Part shown: positions 45,803 through 55,990 of the stretch, piece after piece | How the letters are laid out: each line of letters starts with the position of its first letter | Numbering within the stretch: position 1 is the first letter of the stretch | From: Vibrio sp. 10N.286.49.B1 | GTDB taxonomy: Bacteria; Pseudomonadota; Gammaproteobacteria; Enterobacterales; Vibrionaceae | Direction of reading: 5' to 3' | Assembly (NCBI RefSeq): GCF_002873335.1 | Contig: NZ_MCUW01000078.1 | Coordinates: 125,947 to 189,946, forward strand | Length of the DNA: 64,000 nucleotides | Translations under genes and position numbers: made by a program | The notes under the pieces: generated by a model | What the model was told of the DNA's origin: nothing | The model's input: only the letters and a program-made list of their open reading frames with translations | Database searches by the model: none

Positions 45803-46423
45803 ATGAGCCAATTTTTTTATGTACATCCAGACAACCCGCAAGCACGCTTGATCAGTCAAGCGGTGGCCATTATTCGAAACGGTGGTGTTGTCATTTACCC
45901 GACCGATTCAGGGTATGCACTTGGTTGTCAGCTTGAAAATAAACAAGCCTTAGAACGTATTTGCCAGATTCGTCGTCTTGACGATAAGCATAATTTTACT
46001 TTGTTGTGTCGTGATCTTTCGGAAATCTCGTTGTATGCACGAATGGACAATACTGCATTCCGATTGCTTAAAAGTAATACCCCAGGGCCTTATACCTTTA
46101 TCTTTAAAGGGACTAAGGAAGTACCGCGTCGATTGATGAATCCAAAGCGAAAAACGATTGGTATTCGAGTACCAGATAACCGAATCGCGTTGGACTTGCT
46201 GGAAGCTTTAGGTGAGCCACTCATGTCAACATCATTGATTTTGCCAGGCAGTGATGTCACCGAATCTGATCCTGAAGATATTCGAGATAAGCTTGAACAC
46301 GCAGTTGATGTGATCTTAAACGGTGGTTATCTTGGTGAGCAACCTACGACGGTGATTGATTTTAGCGACGATGAAGCGAAAGTGCTCCGCTTAGGTGCAG
46401 GCGATTCCGCACCCTTTGAATAA
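45803..46423 (+). CDS. yciO: YciO, Sua5/YrdC-family protein
   Basis: 206 residues of the YrdC-like double-stranded-RNA-binding fold: GGVVIYPTDSGYALGCQL, RRLDDKHNFTLLCRDLS, TPGPYTFIFKGTKEVPRRLMNPKRKTIGIRVPDN and LILPGSDVTESDPEDI. Related to L-threonylcarbamoyladenylate synthase (t6A of tRNA), though YciO itself is thought a weak or different enzyme. GAAGGA lies 6-8 bases before the ATG. Confidence 0.93.
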   Translation: MSQFFYVHPDNPQARLISQAVAIIRNGGVVIYPTDSGYALGCQLENKQALERICQIRRLDDKHNFTLLCRDLSEISLYARMDNTAFRLLKSNTPGPYTFIFKGTKEVPRRLMNPKRKTIGIRVPDNRIALDLLEALGEPLMSTSLILPGSDVTESDPEDIRDKLEHAVDVILNGGYLGEQPTTVIDFSDDEAKVLRLGAGDSAPFE

Positions 46424-46565
46424 GCATCGAGTTGGGTATTGGTGTGACTTATCGCAAGAAATAGGGTGCTTCTGCACAATTTCTCTGCGATAATACGCGA
46501 CCGCGATTTCAACGATCGCAATATCTGGTTTCGACGTCTGTGAAGACGACATTATAGGTAGGTAG

Positions 46566-47501
46566 ATGAGCGAAAAATTACAAAAAGTGCTTGCCCGCGC
46601 AGGCCATGGCTCCCGTCGTGAACTTGAAACATTAATCAAGTCTGGGCGAGTGAGTGTCAACGGTCAGGTGGCAAAACTGGGTGAGCGCCTTGAAGACGAC
46701 AGTGCGATTATTCGTATTGACGGTCATACTGTATCGGCAAAAGCACAAGAAGAAGTGGTTTGCCGAGTTTTGGCTTATTACAAGCCAGAAGGTGAGCTTT
46801 GTACACGTCACGATCCTGAAGGTCGTCGTACGGTATTTGATCGCTTACCTAAAATCCGCGGTTCGCGTTGGATTTCAGTCGGTCGTTTGGATGCCAACAC
46901 ATCGGGTTTGTTACTGTTCACCACTGATGGTGAATTGGCAAATCGCCTGATGCACCCAAGTCGTCAAGTCGAACGTGAGTACCTAGTACGTGTATTCGGC
47001 GATGTGACAGAAAGTAAGATCCGTAACTTGGTACACGGCGTGAAACTTGAAGACGGCATGGCTCGTTTTGAAGACGTTGTTTACGCAGGTGGCGAAGGTA
47101 TGAACCACACGTTCTACGTTGCGATCAACGAAGGCCGAAACCGTGAAGTTCGTCGTCTATGGGAATCACAAGAAACAACCGTGAGTCGTTTGAAGCGTGT
47201 TCGCTACGGTGATATCTACTTAGATAAAAAACTGCCTCGTGGCGGTTGGGCTGAGTTAACGTTAAAAGATGTTAACTACTTGCGTGAATTAGTTGAGCTA
47301 AAGCCAGAGAAAGAAACGCTTCTTGATCTGAATAGTGCGAATACGTCTCGTCAACGTGAACGTTCACGTAGCCAAAAAATTCGTCGTGCAGTACGTCGTC
47401 ATGAAGAGCGTGTGAATACACCTTCAAAAGGCCGTAGTAATCAGCAGAGACGTAATAAGAAAAGTGCAGGCGAACAAAGCGCACGATCTAAAACTCGCTA
47501 A
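46566..47501 (+). CDS. rluB: RluB, 23S rRNA pseudouridine-2605 synthase
   Basis: 311 residues: an S4 RNA-binding domain ([32 protein letters not shown]), then the RsuA-type catalytic domain with the Asp in [36 protein letters not shown], and a long Arg/Lys-rich tail (about 255-311) that binds RNA. It is the last gene of the rnm-yciO-rluB strand and ends at a strong terminator. Confidence 0.94.
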   Translation: MSEKLQKVLARAGHGSRRELETLIKSGRVSVNGQVAKLGERLEDDSAIIRIDGHTVSAKAQEEVVCRVLAYYKPEGELCTRHDPEGRRTVFDRLPKIRGSRWISVGRLDANTSGLLLFTTDGELANRLMHPSRQVEREYLVRVFGDVTESKIRNLVHGVKLEDGMARFEDVVYAGGEGMNHTFYVAINEGRNREVRRLWESQETTVSRLKRVRYGDIYLDKKLPRGGWAELTLKDVNYLRELVELKPEKETLLDLNSANTSRQRERSRSQKIRRAVRRHEERVNTPSKGRSNQQRRNKKSAGEQSARSKTR

Positions 47502-47530
47502 TCTAGCGTCGTTTTATTAAATAGAGTTGA

Positions 47531-47565
47531 AAAAAGCCAGTTAGCATCGCTAACTGGCTTTTTGT
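47531..47565. terminator. Terminator after rluB
   Basis: AAAAAGCCAGTTAG-CATCG-CTAACTGGCTTTTTG, strong stem with T-run on the plus side; the A-run on the other side allows it to act for the convergent sap operon, although 135 bases away. Confidence 0.93.
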
Positions 47566-47699
47566 TTGTCAGTCACTCAATGTATCTAGGTGCAAAAGGT
47601 ACTTGCCAGTGGCGTCTATCACCGTCAATCGTACCAAAACGAGATTTGCTAATACTTTACGCGTGGTTAGTTATCTCTTGCACAAGATACGCACCTGAC

Positions 47700-48485
47700 C
47701 TAGCGGTATACCGGTTTCTTATTGAAATGGCTCTCTACCATTCTTTGCGTCACAATGTGCTGCGGGCTGGTCAATACGTCTTGAGTGCTGCCACTTTCGA
47801 CTACTTCCCCTTCATGCATGACGATCACCTTGTCTGTGATGTGCTTTATAATGCCTAAATGCTGTGACACATACACAAAAGCCACACCCATTTCTTCTTG
47901 GAGTTCCAAAAATAGGTTAATTATCTGCGATCGCATCGCCATATCGAGACCATTTAATGCCTCGTCTGCAACGATAATCGATGGCTGCAAAATTAGCGCT
48001 CTCGCTAGACAGATTCTCTGTTTTTGGCCTGTCGCCAGCATCTGAGGATAGAAATAAGCATGCTCTGGAAGTAACCCCACACGAACCAGCGTGTCTTTTA
48101 CGCGGCGCATGCGGGCTTCTGGAGGCATATTCGTATTTCGTTTAAGCGGGCCTTCTAAAATCCGACCAATCTGAATCCTAGGGTTTAACGAGGTGTTAGG
48201 GTCCTGGAAAATCATGCGGATTAATTTGCAACGTGTTGAGTAATCCTTATGTTCCAGTAGGTCGCCATTGACCCTGATTTCACCCGCACTCGGTTCTACA
48301 ACGCCAGCTAACATTCTTGCCAACGTCGATTTCCCCGAGCCATTCTTACCAATAAAGCCAATCGTTTGTCCAGCTTCTAGTTCAAAGCTTACGGGTTTGA
48401 CGGCATGCTGTATTTTTTTCTGAAACAGCTTTGAGCGAGTGACAAAGTCTTTTTTTAATCCAGTGACTTCTAGCAAGGCACTCAT
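47700..48485 (-). CDS. sapF: SapF, ATPase of the Sap peptide transporter
   Basis: 261 residues. Walker A GKNGSGKS and Walker [15 protein letters not shown] are present. The ABC signature is degenerate ([10 protein letters not shown] rather than LSGGQ), as in E. coli SapF. The Sap system (SapABCDF) takes up or removes antimicrobial peptides, supports potassium uptake through Trk and has been linked to putrescine export. The gene overlaps the end of sapD by four bases. Confidence 0.94.
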   Translation of the reverse strand: MSALLEVTGLKKDFVTRSKLFQKKIQHAVKPVSFELEAGQTIGFIGKNGSGKSTLARMLAGVVEPSAGEIRVNGDLLEHKDYSTRCKLIRMIFQDPNTSLNPRIQIGRILEGPLKRNTNMPPEARMRRVKDTLVRVGLLPEHAYFYPQMLATGQKQRICLARALILQPSIIVADEALNGLDMAMRSQIINLFLELQEEMGVAFVYVSQHLGIIKHITDKVIVMHEGEVVESGSTQDVLTSPQHIVTQRMVESHFNKKPVYR

Positions 48486-49477
48486 GCTTTTTTCTCCGTA
48501 TTCAGAGGGAAGTGGCAGCTGTATTTGTGATTTTTAACGCGTTTTACTGGCGGAATTTCAACGCATTGTCGCTGCGCATAAGGGCAGCGTGGTCCAAGCC
48601 TGCACCCAATAGGTAAATGCTGGAGCGGCGGAATGGAACCTGGTAGCGATTGCAGCTTTTCTTTGTGTGGGATCCAATCGCCAAAATCAGGTATCGCTTT
48701 CAACAATGCAACAGTATATGGGTGTTTAGGGGTATCTAATATTTTTTTTGTATCAGCCGATTCAACGGATTGTCCGCAGTACATCACGGTGATTCGTGTT
48801 GCCCACTGAGTGATGGTCGTTAAATCGTGACCAATCAAGATCAACGTCGTGTTATTGAGTTGATTCATACGGCTCAATAAACGCAGTATTTGCGACTGTG
48901 TAATCGGGTCTAAATCATTGGTTGGTTCGTCGGCAATGAGCAGTTTTGGTTTGGCGGCGATGGCCATTGCAATCATGATTTTTTGGCACTCACCATCCGT
49001 TAACTCATACGGATAACTGTGCATGACGCGCGTATGTTCTTTGATTCCGACTTTATGAAGAAGCGCTATGGCTTGCTTTTTACGCCATTTAAATCGCTCC
49101 CACCATTTACCGTCAAAAGAGCGTGACGGAATGGATTCAATAAGTTGTCGACCGACTTCCTCTGATGGATCTAGGCAGGTGGAGGGCTCTTGAAATATCA
49201 TCGCGACGTCTCGAGCAATGACTCGTCGACGCTCTCGAGGGGTGAGCTGCAGTAGGTCAATATTGCCAAGACGCATTCGGTCAGCGGATACGCGCCACGT
49301 CTCTTTACAGACGCCCAGAATGGCTTTTGCCACCAAACTTTTTCCTGAACCCGACTCTCCAACGAGGCCTCGAATTTCGCCCTCATTGATGGTGAAGCTC
49401 ATTCGGTCAACGGCTTTTACTAAGCCTTGCGGTGTCTCGATCTCAATCGTTAAGTGACGAATATCTAATACAGGCAT
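48482..49477 (-). CDS. sapD: SapD, ATPase of the Sap peptide transporter
   Basis: 331 residues with Walker A GESGSGKS, Walker [15 protein letters not shown], a degenerate signature ([11 protein letters not shown]) and the C-terminal oligopeptide/dipeptide domain ([17 protein letters not shown], with Cys residues of the kind that hold a 4Fe-4S or metal in this group). It starts one base into the sapC stop. Confidence 0.95.
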   Translation of the reverse strand: MPVLDIRHLTIEIETPQGLVKAVDRMSFTINEGEIRGLVGESGSGKSLVAKAILGVCKETWRVSADRMRLGNIDLLQLTPRERRRVIARDVAMIFQEPSTCLDPSEEVGRQLIESIPSRSFDGKWWERFKWRKKQAIALLHKVGIKEHTRVMHSYPYELTDGECQKIMIAMAIAAKPKLLIADEPTNDLDPITQSQILRLLSRMNQLNNTTLILIGHDLTTITQWATRITVMYCGQSVESADTKKILDTPKHPYTVALLKAIPDFGDWIPHKEKLQSLPGSIPPLQHLPIGCRLGPRCPYAQRQCVEIPPVKRVKNHKYSCHFPLNTEKKA

Positions 49478-50364
49478 TATTCTACCCCCGCGTTCAGCGC
49501 GCTGCGCACGCCTTCGCCAACAATATTAACGACGACAACAACACATAAGATAGCTAAGCCTGGCAAAATCACGGTCCATGGTGCGAGATACAGTAATTCA
49601 GCCGCATCGCCGAGCAGAGAACCCCATTCACTGCTCGGTGGTTGGGCCCCTAAGCCTAAGAAACCTAGTGCCGTGATATCGAGAATGGCAATGGATAAGG
49701 CGAAGGTAAACTCTGCTGCAATAATAGAGAGAATGTTTGGCAAGATAGAGTTCCACAATAAATAAAAGTCGTTCGCGCCATCTAAGCGAGCGGCCATGAT
49801 GTAATCTTTTTCCACTTCCGTATGAACAGCCACATAGACGGAACGAACAAAGCGAGGGATTAACGCCAAGCATATTGCCAATAAAATATTGTATTCACCA
49901 GGCCCCAAAAACGCGACGAATATGATGGCCAATAACAATGAAGGTATCGACATAACCGTATCGAGTAAATGATTTAAAATACTGGATAACAAGCCTTTGG
50001 TCATACCGGCAAGGATACCGATGAAGCAGCCAATTACCGCGGAAAGCACGGTAATGAATACAGCAGCACCAAAAGACAACCGAGAGCCATCGACAATCCG
50101 TGACAAGATATCTCGACCTAAATCATCCGTACCAAAAAAGTAGTCTACGGTACCCGCAGGATCCCAAGACGGTGGGATGAGCAGGTAAGAGCTTTGTTCC
50201 ATTGGGTCGTAGGGGACGATCCAAGGCGACAATAGGGTGATGATAATGATAAGAGCAAAACACCATAACCCAAACATAGACAAGCTGTTGCTTCGATAGC
50301 TGCGCCAAAAACGCTCAAGCTGAGTGGGGATGCGTTCTTCTTGGTAAATATTATCTGACAGCAT
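49477..50364 (-). CDS. sapC: SapC, permease of the Sap transporter
   Basis: 295 residues, six membrane helices, DppC-like fold: N-terminal helix near 33-55, and the permease coupling loop [28 protein letters not shown] (EAA motif). It pairs with SapB in the inner membrane. Confidence 0.95.
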   Translation of the reverse strand: MLSDNIYQEERIPTQLERFWRSYRSNSLSMFGLWCFALIIIITLLSPWIVPYDPMEQSSYLLIPPSWDPAGTVDYFFGTDDLGRDILSRIVDGSRLSFGAAVFITVLSAVIGCFIGILAGMTKGLLSSILNHLLDTVMSIPSLLLAIIFVAFLGPGEYNILLAICLALIPRFVRSVYVAVHTEVEKDYIMAARLDGANDFYLLWNSILPNILSIIAAEFTFALSIAILDITALGFLGLGAQPPSSEWGSLLGDAAELLYLAPWTVILPGLAILCVVVVVNIVGEGVRSALNAGVE

Positions 50365-51313
50365 ACCATTCCTTCCTCACCAGCGGGTTGATCATGGCTC
50401 CGAGAATATCGGATAAGATGCTTGCCGTCAGTACGATACTAGCCACGACCATTACGCCAGCCTGAATGGATGCATAGTCTTGACTTGATAGGGCGTCGAG
50501 AAGCCAACGCCCTATGCCGGGCCAGTTAAAGATGGATTCCGTCATAATAGCGAGCGTAATCATACTGGATAGCTGTACACCCAGTTTCGGTATGATAGGC
50601 GGGATGGCGTTTCTGAGTACGTGTTCTTTTACTATCTCATAGTTAGATAGACCCTTGATACGCGCTGCACGAATGTAGTTCTGCGCCATGACCTCGGTAA
50701 CAGAGGTGCGCATCATGCGTATTACCTGCATGGTTGGGGATAACGCGAGGACAAAACAAGGCAAAATCATATGTTCAATGACGCTTTGCAGTGCTTCACG
50801 TCGATAAGGCCCATCGGACAGTAGAGCATCAATCAAAGCAAACCCCGTGACATGGTCAATTTCGTACAACAAGTCGTAGCGTCCTGCTACCGGAAACCAC
50901 TGAAAATTAAGAGAGAAATACATAATCATCAACAGTGCAATCCAAAACAGTGGTGCGGCATACCCTACCATCGATGAGAATGAGATAATGTTATCGAGCC
51001 ATTTGCCTTTTTTCATGCCAGCGATGGTACCAGCTGGGATGCCAATAAAAACCGAAATCATAAAGGCGGCAAAGCACAACTCTAATGTGGCTGGCAATAC
51101 GGCAGACAGCTCATCAATAATAGGAACGCCGGCTTTGGTAAGGCCAAAATCAAGCTTAGTAAGCTGTGTTACGTAGCTTATCCAGCCAGGTAGGAACTCT
51201 TTGGTCGTCCAAATTGAGTTTGGATCTAGGCGGATAAGGTTATAGCCTACCAATGTCAAGATCAGTAGCGTAATAACAAATAGATTAAGTCGACGAACGG
51301 CATACCAGAACAT
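50351..51313 (-). CDS. sapB: SapB, permease of the Sap transporter
   Basis: 320 residues, DppB-like, with the EAA loop YIRAARIKGLSNYEIVKEHVLRNAI and a C-terminal ANPLV-like end ([14 protein letters not shown]). It overlaps the start of sapC by 14 bases and the stop of sapA by three, so the genes are translationally linked. Confidence 0.95.
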   Translation of the reverse strand: MFWYAVRRLNLFVITLLILTLVGYNLIRLDPNSIWTTKEFLPGWISYVTQLTKLDFGLTKAGVPIIDELSAVLPATLELCFAAFMISVFIGIPAGTIAGMKKGKWLDNIISFSSMVGYAAPLFWIALLMIMYFSLNFQWFPVAGRYDLLYEIDHVTGFALIDALLSDGPYRREALQSVIEHMILPCFVLALSPTMQVIRMMRTSVTEVMAQNYIRAARIKGLSNYEIVKEHVLRNAIPPIIPKLGVQLSSMITLAIMTESIFNWPGIGRWLLDALSSQDYASIQAGVMVVASIVLTASILSDILGAMINPLVRKEWYAVR

Positions 51314-52932
51314 TATTTTAACCTCACGACTTGATCAAAGGGCTGAGTATTAAACGGGCTAGTACGGAAGCCGGTTAGATCGTCATTGTGAGCTTGATAT
51401 TTTTGGCCATGAGCTAATGGAATGACGGGGATCTGGTCATATAAAATATTTTGCGCTTGTCGATAAAGGTTGGCCCGGTAACGGGGTTCGCTGACCTCCA
51501 GTGCTAGGTCTAACAAAAAATCAAAATCGTCGTTACACCACATAGATAGGTTAAGTCCTTCACGCTTTGACGAACAAGACAATAGGGGTCTTAGGTAGTT
51601 ATCAGGGTCGCCAGTATTGCCCACCCAACCAGTCAGCAGAAGATCGACCGCTTTGATATTTGACAACTCTTTGCGGTCAACGCGTTCGTCGGTGAGCAGA
51701 TTAAGGGTGATACCGACATCGGCAAGGTTGGCTTGAATCAGCTCAGCGGTCTTTCGCGGGCTCGGGTTATAGACTCTCGGTTCAAGTGGCACCGCTAGCG
51801 TCAGTTCTAAGCCATTGGCATATCCAGCATCACGCAGCAAAGCCATCGCATAGTTTCGGTCATAGCGAATTTGAGTGGGGTCTTTTTGGTATGCCCAAGA
51901 GCTTGGTGGAAGTAGGGTATAGGCTTTCTCCCCCGTTCCGTAATAAACCGCTTCTAATATGCTATCTCGGTTAATCGCGAGATTAATCGCCTTCCTTACT
52001 CTCACGTCGCTTAGCGCGCCGTGTTGGGTATTAATGGCGATAAACGAGACGTTCATTGCGGGCTTGGCTTGTAAAATCACAGAGTCTTCTTTAAGAATCA
52101 CTGGTATTTGGCTTGATACGGGTGAATTTAGGACATCACATTCCCCACGCAGCAATTTGGCTAGCGCGCCTGCCCCTCGGTGGGAGATGTCGAAAACAAC
52201 CTGCTTCATCTGGACAGGGCCACGCCAATACTGTTCATTGCGTTTTAAGCGTACTAAGTCTGATACTTGATATTCATCGAGGTAGAATGGGCCGGTGCCC
52301 ACAGGGTAGCTATCAATCCTTTGCTTACTATTACTGTCTAGCAATATCTTGGCATATTCAGCGGAAAAAATAGGGGCATGAGCAGTGGAAATATTCGACA
52401 AAAATGAATTGTCGGGTTTAGACAATGTGAATTGTACGGTATTGGCGTCGAGTGCAGTGACGCTGGTAACGAGTGCCGAAAAGTTAATGCCAGCAAACCA
52501 CGGGTAAACACTCCCTCCAACCTGATGATAGGGATTGTTTTCGTCTAAAATACGATTGAAGCTAAATACGACATCATCAGCATTTAACGGACGCGTCGGA
52601 GTGAACCACTCGGTTGTTTGAAACTGGACGTCATCACGCAAGTTAAAGTGATAAACCGTGCCGGTTTCGTCAACCGTCCAGCTTTTTGCAAGGTTTGGTA
52701 CCGGTTGGTGAGTGCCAGGGTTGAGCGTTAATAGCGTGTCATATAATTGAGGCGCGATCGCTTCGACAATGATGCCACCGTCCACCAATTGAGGATTAAA
52801 TGTACTTGGGCGACCTTGGTCACAGTACACAAAACCGTCTTGACGAATTTTTGTATGATCGACCTTATCTTCACAGCCGGTGACTAGTGCAACGCTGCAA
52901 ATTGCTATGGATAGTTTTAGTAATGCCTTCAT
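51313..52932 (-). CDS. sapA: SapA, peptide-binding lipoprotein
   Basis: 539 residues from ATG 52932, an oligopeptide-binding type 5 fold with FVYCDQGRPSTFNPQ, RPLNADDVVFSFNRILD, YPVGTGPFYLDEY and LLSCSSKREGLNLSMWCND, as in E. coli SapA. Unlike the enteric protein, the signal peptide ends in a lipobox (VALVTGC), so it should be a lipoprotein. A GTG two codons earlier is possible. The region upstream (52933-53072) holds its promoter and a palindrome shared with the psp region. Confidence 0.93.
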   Translation of the reverse strand: MKALLKLSIAICSVALVTGCEDKVDHTKIRQDGFVYCDQGRPSTFNPQLVDGGIIVEAIAPQLYDTLLTLNPGTHQPVPNLAKSWTVDETGTVYHFNLRDDVQFQTTEWFTPTRPLNADDVVFSFNRILDENNPYHQVGGSVYPWFAGINFSALVTSVTALDANTVQFTLSKPDNSFLSNISTAHAPIFSAEYAKILLDSNSKQRIDSYPVGTGPFYLDEYQVSDLVRLKRNEQYWRGPVQMKQVVFDISHRGAGALAKLLRGECDVLNSPVSSQIPVILKEDSVILQAKPAMNVSFIAINTQHGALSDVRVRKAINLAINRDSILEAVYYGTGEKAYTLLPPSSWAYQKDPTQIRYDRNYAMALLRDAGYANGLELTLAVPLEPRVYNPSPRKTAELIQANLADVGITLNLLTDERVDRKELSNIKAVDLLLTGWVGNTGDPDNYLRPLLSCSSKREGLNLSMWCNDDFDFLLDLALEVSEPRYRANLYRQAQNILYDQIPVIPLAHGQKYQAHNDDLTGFRTSPFNTQPFDQVVRLK

Positions 52933-52986
52933 AAACACGCTACATTCATTTTAGTGAACGCAATATCTGTACTGAGAACAGAGTAA

Positions 52987-53013
52987 TTTACCACTAATTG
53001 GATGGTTTAACCA
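52987..53013. promoter_or_regulatory. Palindromic motif before sapA, shared with the psp region
   Basis: TTTACCACTAATTGG (52987-53001) matches 13 of 15 bases of TTTACCAATAGTTGG in the pspF-pspA spacer. It is followed by the inverted repeat TGGTTTAACCA (53003-53013). It lies 55-80 bases before the sapA start. The binding factor is unknown. Confidence 0.4.
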
Positions 53014-53072
53014 ATAACGACAAGTAGTTATCGACGATTTTGTTTACTTTGATGCTGACTCTTTGAGCGCCT

Positions 53073-54146
53073 TCATATTAGTTTGTGCTTTCTCACGAGG
53101 CCTCTTAGCTGATCATAGCTTAAGCTCAGCATTTTAGCGGCGGTTCTTTGATTGTATTGTGCTTCATCTAACGCAGTGCGAACCATGGTTAAGGATTGTT
53201 CCTCTTGCCACAATTTGAAGTCAATTGGGAACGTCACTGCTGGTGGACTCGATGCGGCGGTAGGCATACTCTCAGCTGTTTTGAGCACCTGAGTAGCATC
53301 GCGGTGCTGCCCATCAAGAGATGGCATCTCTTTAGGGGGGGCATCACGATTGTCTGAATCAGAGGGAGAAAGAGAAGAGAACGTATTGAGAAACGGGTTA
53401 AAAACTAACGAATCAATGGGATGTTCGCTTGTGCCATGTTGGTACACCGCACGCTCGATGACATTCTTTAATTCTCTGACATTACCTGGCCAAGGATAGG
53501 CATGGATACTTTGCCACGCTTTGCTCGTAAATCCGACAAACAGAGGTAGGCCTAACTCGCGGCACATCTTAATCGCGAAATATTCAGCAAGTAATGCGAT
53601 ATCTTCTTGTCTCGCACGTAAGGGAGGTAACTGGATAACGTCGAAAGCAAGCCTGTCGAGCAGATCGGCGCGAAACTTTCCTCTTTCTGCCAAGGCTGGA
53701 AGGTCTTCGTTTGTGGCACAAACGAGCCTGACATTGGCCTCGAGCGCTTTCATGCCACCGACGCGTTCATATTGGCCGTATTCGATAACACGCAATAGTT
53801 TTTCTTGCACAGATAAAGGCGTAGTCGCGAGTTCATCAAGAAACAACGTACCATTCTCTGCGCGCTCAAAGCGGCCTAAATGTCGGCCTTTAGCACCCGT
53901 AAACGCCCCGGATTCATGGCCAAATAATTCAGAATCAATAAGGCCATCGCTGAGCGTGGAGCAATTGAGCGAGATGAGTGGTTTATCCCAGCGAGTGGAA
54001 AGATAATGAAGACGCTGGGCGATCAGTTCTTTACCAGTGCCGCGCTCTCCGATAATTAATACCGGTCGCTCAATGGGAGCCAGCTTTGATACTTTATCAA
54101 GTACCGAAAGAAAAGAAGGGGATTCACCAATAAGGTTCTGAGCCAT
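53073..54146 (-). CDS. pspF: PspF, sigma54 activator of the phage-shock operon
   Basis: 357 residues with no receiver or sensor domain, as expected for PspF. AAA+ domain: Walker A GERGTGKE, sigma54 loop GAFTGA, Walker B FLDELATT, FRADLLDRL; C-terminal helix-turn-helix AAKMLSLSYDQLRGLVRKHKL. The linker (about 245-315) is longer than in E. coli PspF (325 residues). PspA normally binds and inhibits it. AAGGA lies seven bases before ATG 54146. It lies between sapA and pspA, which ties the sap operon to the psp locus. Confidence 0.95.
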   Translation of the reverse strand: MAQNLIGESPSFLSVLDKVSKLAPIERPVLIIGERGTGKELIAQRLHYLSTRWDKPLISLNCSTLSDGLIDSELFGHESGAFTGAKGRHLGRFERAENGTLFLDELATTPLSVQEKLLRVIEYGQYERVGGMKALEANVRLVCATNEDLPALAERGKFRADLLDRLAFDVIQLPPLRARQEDIALLAEYFAIKMCRELGLPLFVGFTSKAWQSIHAYPWPGNVRELKNVIERAVYQHGTSEHPIDSLVFNPFLNTFSSLSPSDSDNRDAPPKEMPSLDGQHRDATQVLKTAESMPTAASSPPAVTFPIDFKLWQEEQSLTMVRTALDEAQYNQRTAAKMLSLSYDQLRGLVRKHKLI

Positions 54147-54171
54147 GGTAGGGTCCTTAAAGATTGGTTTT

Positions 54172-54192
54172 TTTTACCAATAGTTGGTAAAA
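54172..54192. promoter_or_regulatory. Perfect 9-bp palindrome in the pspF-pspA spacer
   Basis: TTTTACCAA-TAG-TTGGTAAAA. It lies about 70 bases upstream of the pspA sigma54 promoter and 25 bases before the pspF ATG, so it could be the PspF upstream activating site and also shut pspF. Confidence 0.55.
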
Positions 54193-54261
54193 CCATATTA
54201 GCAGTTTGATGTGAAAACGCGAGTCTTCTCATAGGTGGTTGTTATGTATAAAGTTATTAAA

Positions 54262-54277
54262 TTGGCACGATAATTGG
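54262..54277 (+). promoter_or_regulatory. Sigma54 promoter of pspABC
   Basis: TTGGCACGATAATTGG has the -24 GG and a -12 element TTGG where TTGC is the rule; E. coli pspA also departs there (TTGT). It lies 110-125 bases before pspA. Confidence 0.7.
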
Positions 54278-54386
54278 ATTATCTATACTGATTACAACAT
54301 TGATTGGCTATGACGACATCGCGACAAGAAAGCGCCACGCAGTAGTCAAAGTAAGTAGCCACGTTCATTCATTTAGGAGATGTATT

Positions 54387-55052
54387 ATGGGTATTTTTTC
54401 TCGTTTCGCTGATATCGTAAATTCTAACGTTAGTGCACTTTTAGACAAGGCCGAAGATCCGGAAAAAATGATTCGCCTTATCATCCAAGAGATGGAAGAC
54501 ACGCTAGTCGAAGTCCGTACTAATTCCGCCAAGGCGATTGCGGACAAAAAAGAACTGGCGCGTAAAGTGAAAACGCTAGAAGAACAAATTGTCGAGTGGC
54601 AGCACAAAGCCACCCTCGCGTTGACCAAGCAAAGAGAAGAATTAGCGCGTGCTGCATTGATTGAAAAGCAGAAAGTAGAAAAAATAGTGAAAGGGTTGCA
54701 TGATGAGCAAACTCTGGTTGAAGAGACGATTGATAAGCTGACGAGTGAAATTGCCAAGCTAGAAGCGAAAATCACGGAAACTCGCGCCAAACAACAGGCT
54801 TTAATCATTCGTTCGCAAACGGCCAATAATCGCCGTGATGTGCAAAAGCACCTGCACACCAGCCGCACTCATGAAGCAATGGCAAAATTTGAGCAATACT
54901 CACGTAAAGTGGATGAGCTCGAAGCGGAAGCGGATTTGTATGCGAATACCGGCAATGCAAAATCTCTCGACCAAGAGTTCGCTGAGCTTCAAGCACAAGA
55001 TGAGATAGATATCGAACTGGCTAAGCTTAAAGAACAGATGAACAAAAAATAA
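54387..55052 (+). CDS. pspA: PspA, membrane-stress effector
   Basis: 222 residues from ATG 54387 (TTAGGAGA just upstream). N-terminal amphipathic membrane-binding helix (MGIFSRFADIVNSNVSALLDKA) and then an all-coiled-coil ESCRT-III-like chain (helices through about residue 215) ending EIDIELAKLKEQMNKK. It inhibits PspF at rest and, on membrane damage, forms scaffolds at the inner membrane. Confidence 0.97.
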   Translation: MGIFSRFADIVNSNVSALLDKAEDPEKMIRLIIQEMEDTLVEVRTNSAKAIADKKELARKVKTLEEQIVEWQHKATLALTKQREELARAALIEKQKVEKIVKGLHDEQTLVEETIDKLTSEIAKLEAKITETRAKQQALIIRSQTANNRRDVQKHLHTSRTHEAMAKFEQYSRKVDELEAEADLYANTGNAKSLDQEFAELQAQDEIDIELAKLKEQMNKK

Positions 55053-55072
55053 ACATCGAATAGGAGTTAGAC

Positions 55073-55309
55073 ATGTCGACATTTCTTATTGCCGGACCCG
55101 TCATTGTATTCTTGATATTTGTTGCTCCGCTTTGGCTATTTCTTCATTATCGTAGCAAGCGAAAGTCGGAGGCTGGTTTGTCTTCTCAAGATTTTGAAAA
55201 GCTACAAGCCTTGTCGCAAAGAGCGGAGAAAATGCAACGACGCGTGGAGAGTCTAGAAAAGATCCTTGATGCTGAGTCGCCTAAATGGAGGCAACATTAT
55301 GACGCATAG
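55073..55309 (+). CDS. pspB: PspB, membrane regulator of Psp
   Basis: 78 residues: one N-terminal membrane helix (FLIAGPVIVFLIFVAPLWLFLHY) and a cytosolic leucine-zipper-like stretch (LQALSQRAEKMQRRVESLEKILD). With PspC it senses envelope stress and frees PspF from PspA. TAGGAG precedes its ATG. Confidence 0.95.
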   Translation: MSTFLIAGPVIVFLIFVAPLWLFLHYRSKRKSEAGLSSQDFEKLQALSQRAEKMQRRVESLEKILDAESPKWRQHYDA

Positions 55310-55688
55310 AGAGCTCTATAAAGATCCGATTAACGGCAAATTGACAGGGGTTTGCGCTGGGCTTGCCAACTACTTCGGCGTCGAGGTTTGGTTGATCAGA
55401 ATCTTAGTTATCTCAGCGGCATTGTTGGGCGGGAGTTTTTTAGTTTTACTTGCCTATATTGCAATGAGTTTGATGCTTGAGAAGCAGCCAGACAATTTTG
55501 TGGAAGCCTTAAAGACAAAGCAAGAGCACTCCCTTAAAAACAAGCCTTGGAAACAAGGTCAAAGTGCCAAAGACTTACTCGGTACGATTGAAAAAGACAT
55601 GGATCAAATTGAAGATTCATTGCGAACGATGGAAGCTTATGTGACCTCTGATACCTATGCGGTAAACCGAGAATTCAGTAAACTCTGA
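55299..55688 (+). CDS. pspC: PspC, membrane stress sensor
   Basis: 129 residues from ATG 55299, overlapping the pspB end by 11 bases, with GGAGG upstream. The PspC domain (YKDPINGKLTGVCAGLANYFGVEVWLIRILVISAALLGG) includes an amphipathic and a membrane helix, followed by a second hydrophobic segment and a coiled C-terminus (DLLGTIEKDMDQIEDSLRTMEAYV). It pairs with PspB. Confidence 0.95.
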   Translation: MTHRELYKDPINGKLTGVCAGLANYFGVEVWLIRILVISAALLGGSFLVLLAYIAMSLMLEKQPDNFVEALKTKQEHSLKNKPWKQGQSAKDLLGTIEKDMDQIEDSLRTMEAYVTSDTYAVNREFSKL

Positions 55689-55747
55689 GCGTACGAATAA
55701 TCTTAATCAATCACCTAGTAATACAGCACGTAAATCACTTAATAAGT

Positions 55748-55780
55748 AACCCAGTGAACATTTGGACACTGGGTTTTTTG
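55748..55780 (+). terminator. Terminator after pspABC
   Basis: AACCCAGTG and CACTGGGTT separated by ten bases, followed by six T. Confidence 0.88.
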
Positions 55781-55834
55781 TTATTGATGCTCTTAGTAAG
55801 TTCCTAAAAGAAGAGGAGACGCAGAAAACTAAAA

Positions 55835-55866
55835 TAGTTAATAGTTAATAGTTAATAGTTAATAGT
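55835..55866. repeat. 7-bp tandem repeat upstream of the efflux operon
   Basis: TAGTTAA is repeated four times, plus TAGT, 125-155 bases before the first adaptor ATG. A change in copy number would move the upstream promoter parts relative to each other. Confidence 0.9.
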
Positions 55867-55990
55867 AACTATACAGTTAACAAGCCATTCCTGGTTTGCT
55901 AATAAAAACTATTAATAATTAATGACTTGCTGGTATTACTTGTCGCTCTAGACTACTTTTTAAAGACAAGCAGAACATGGTAGTTGAAGA

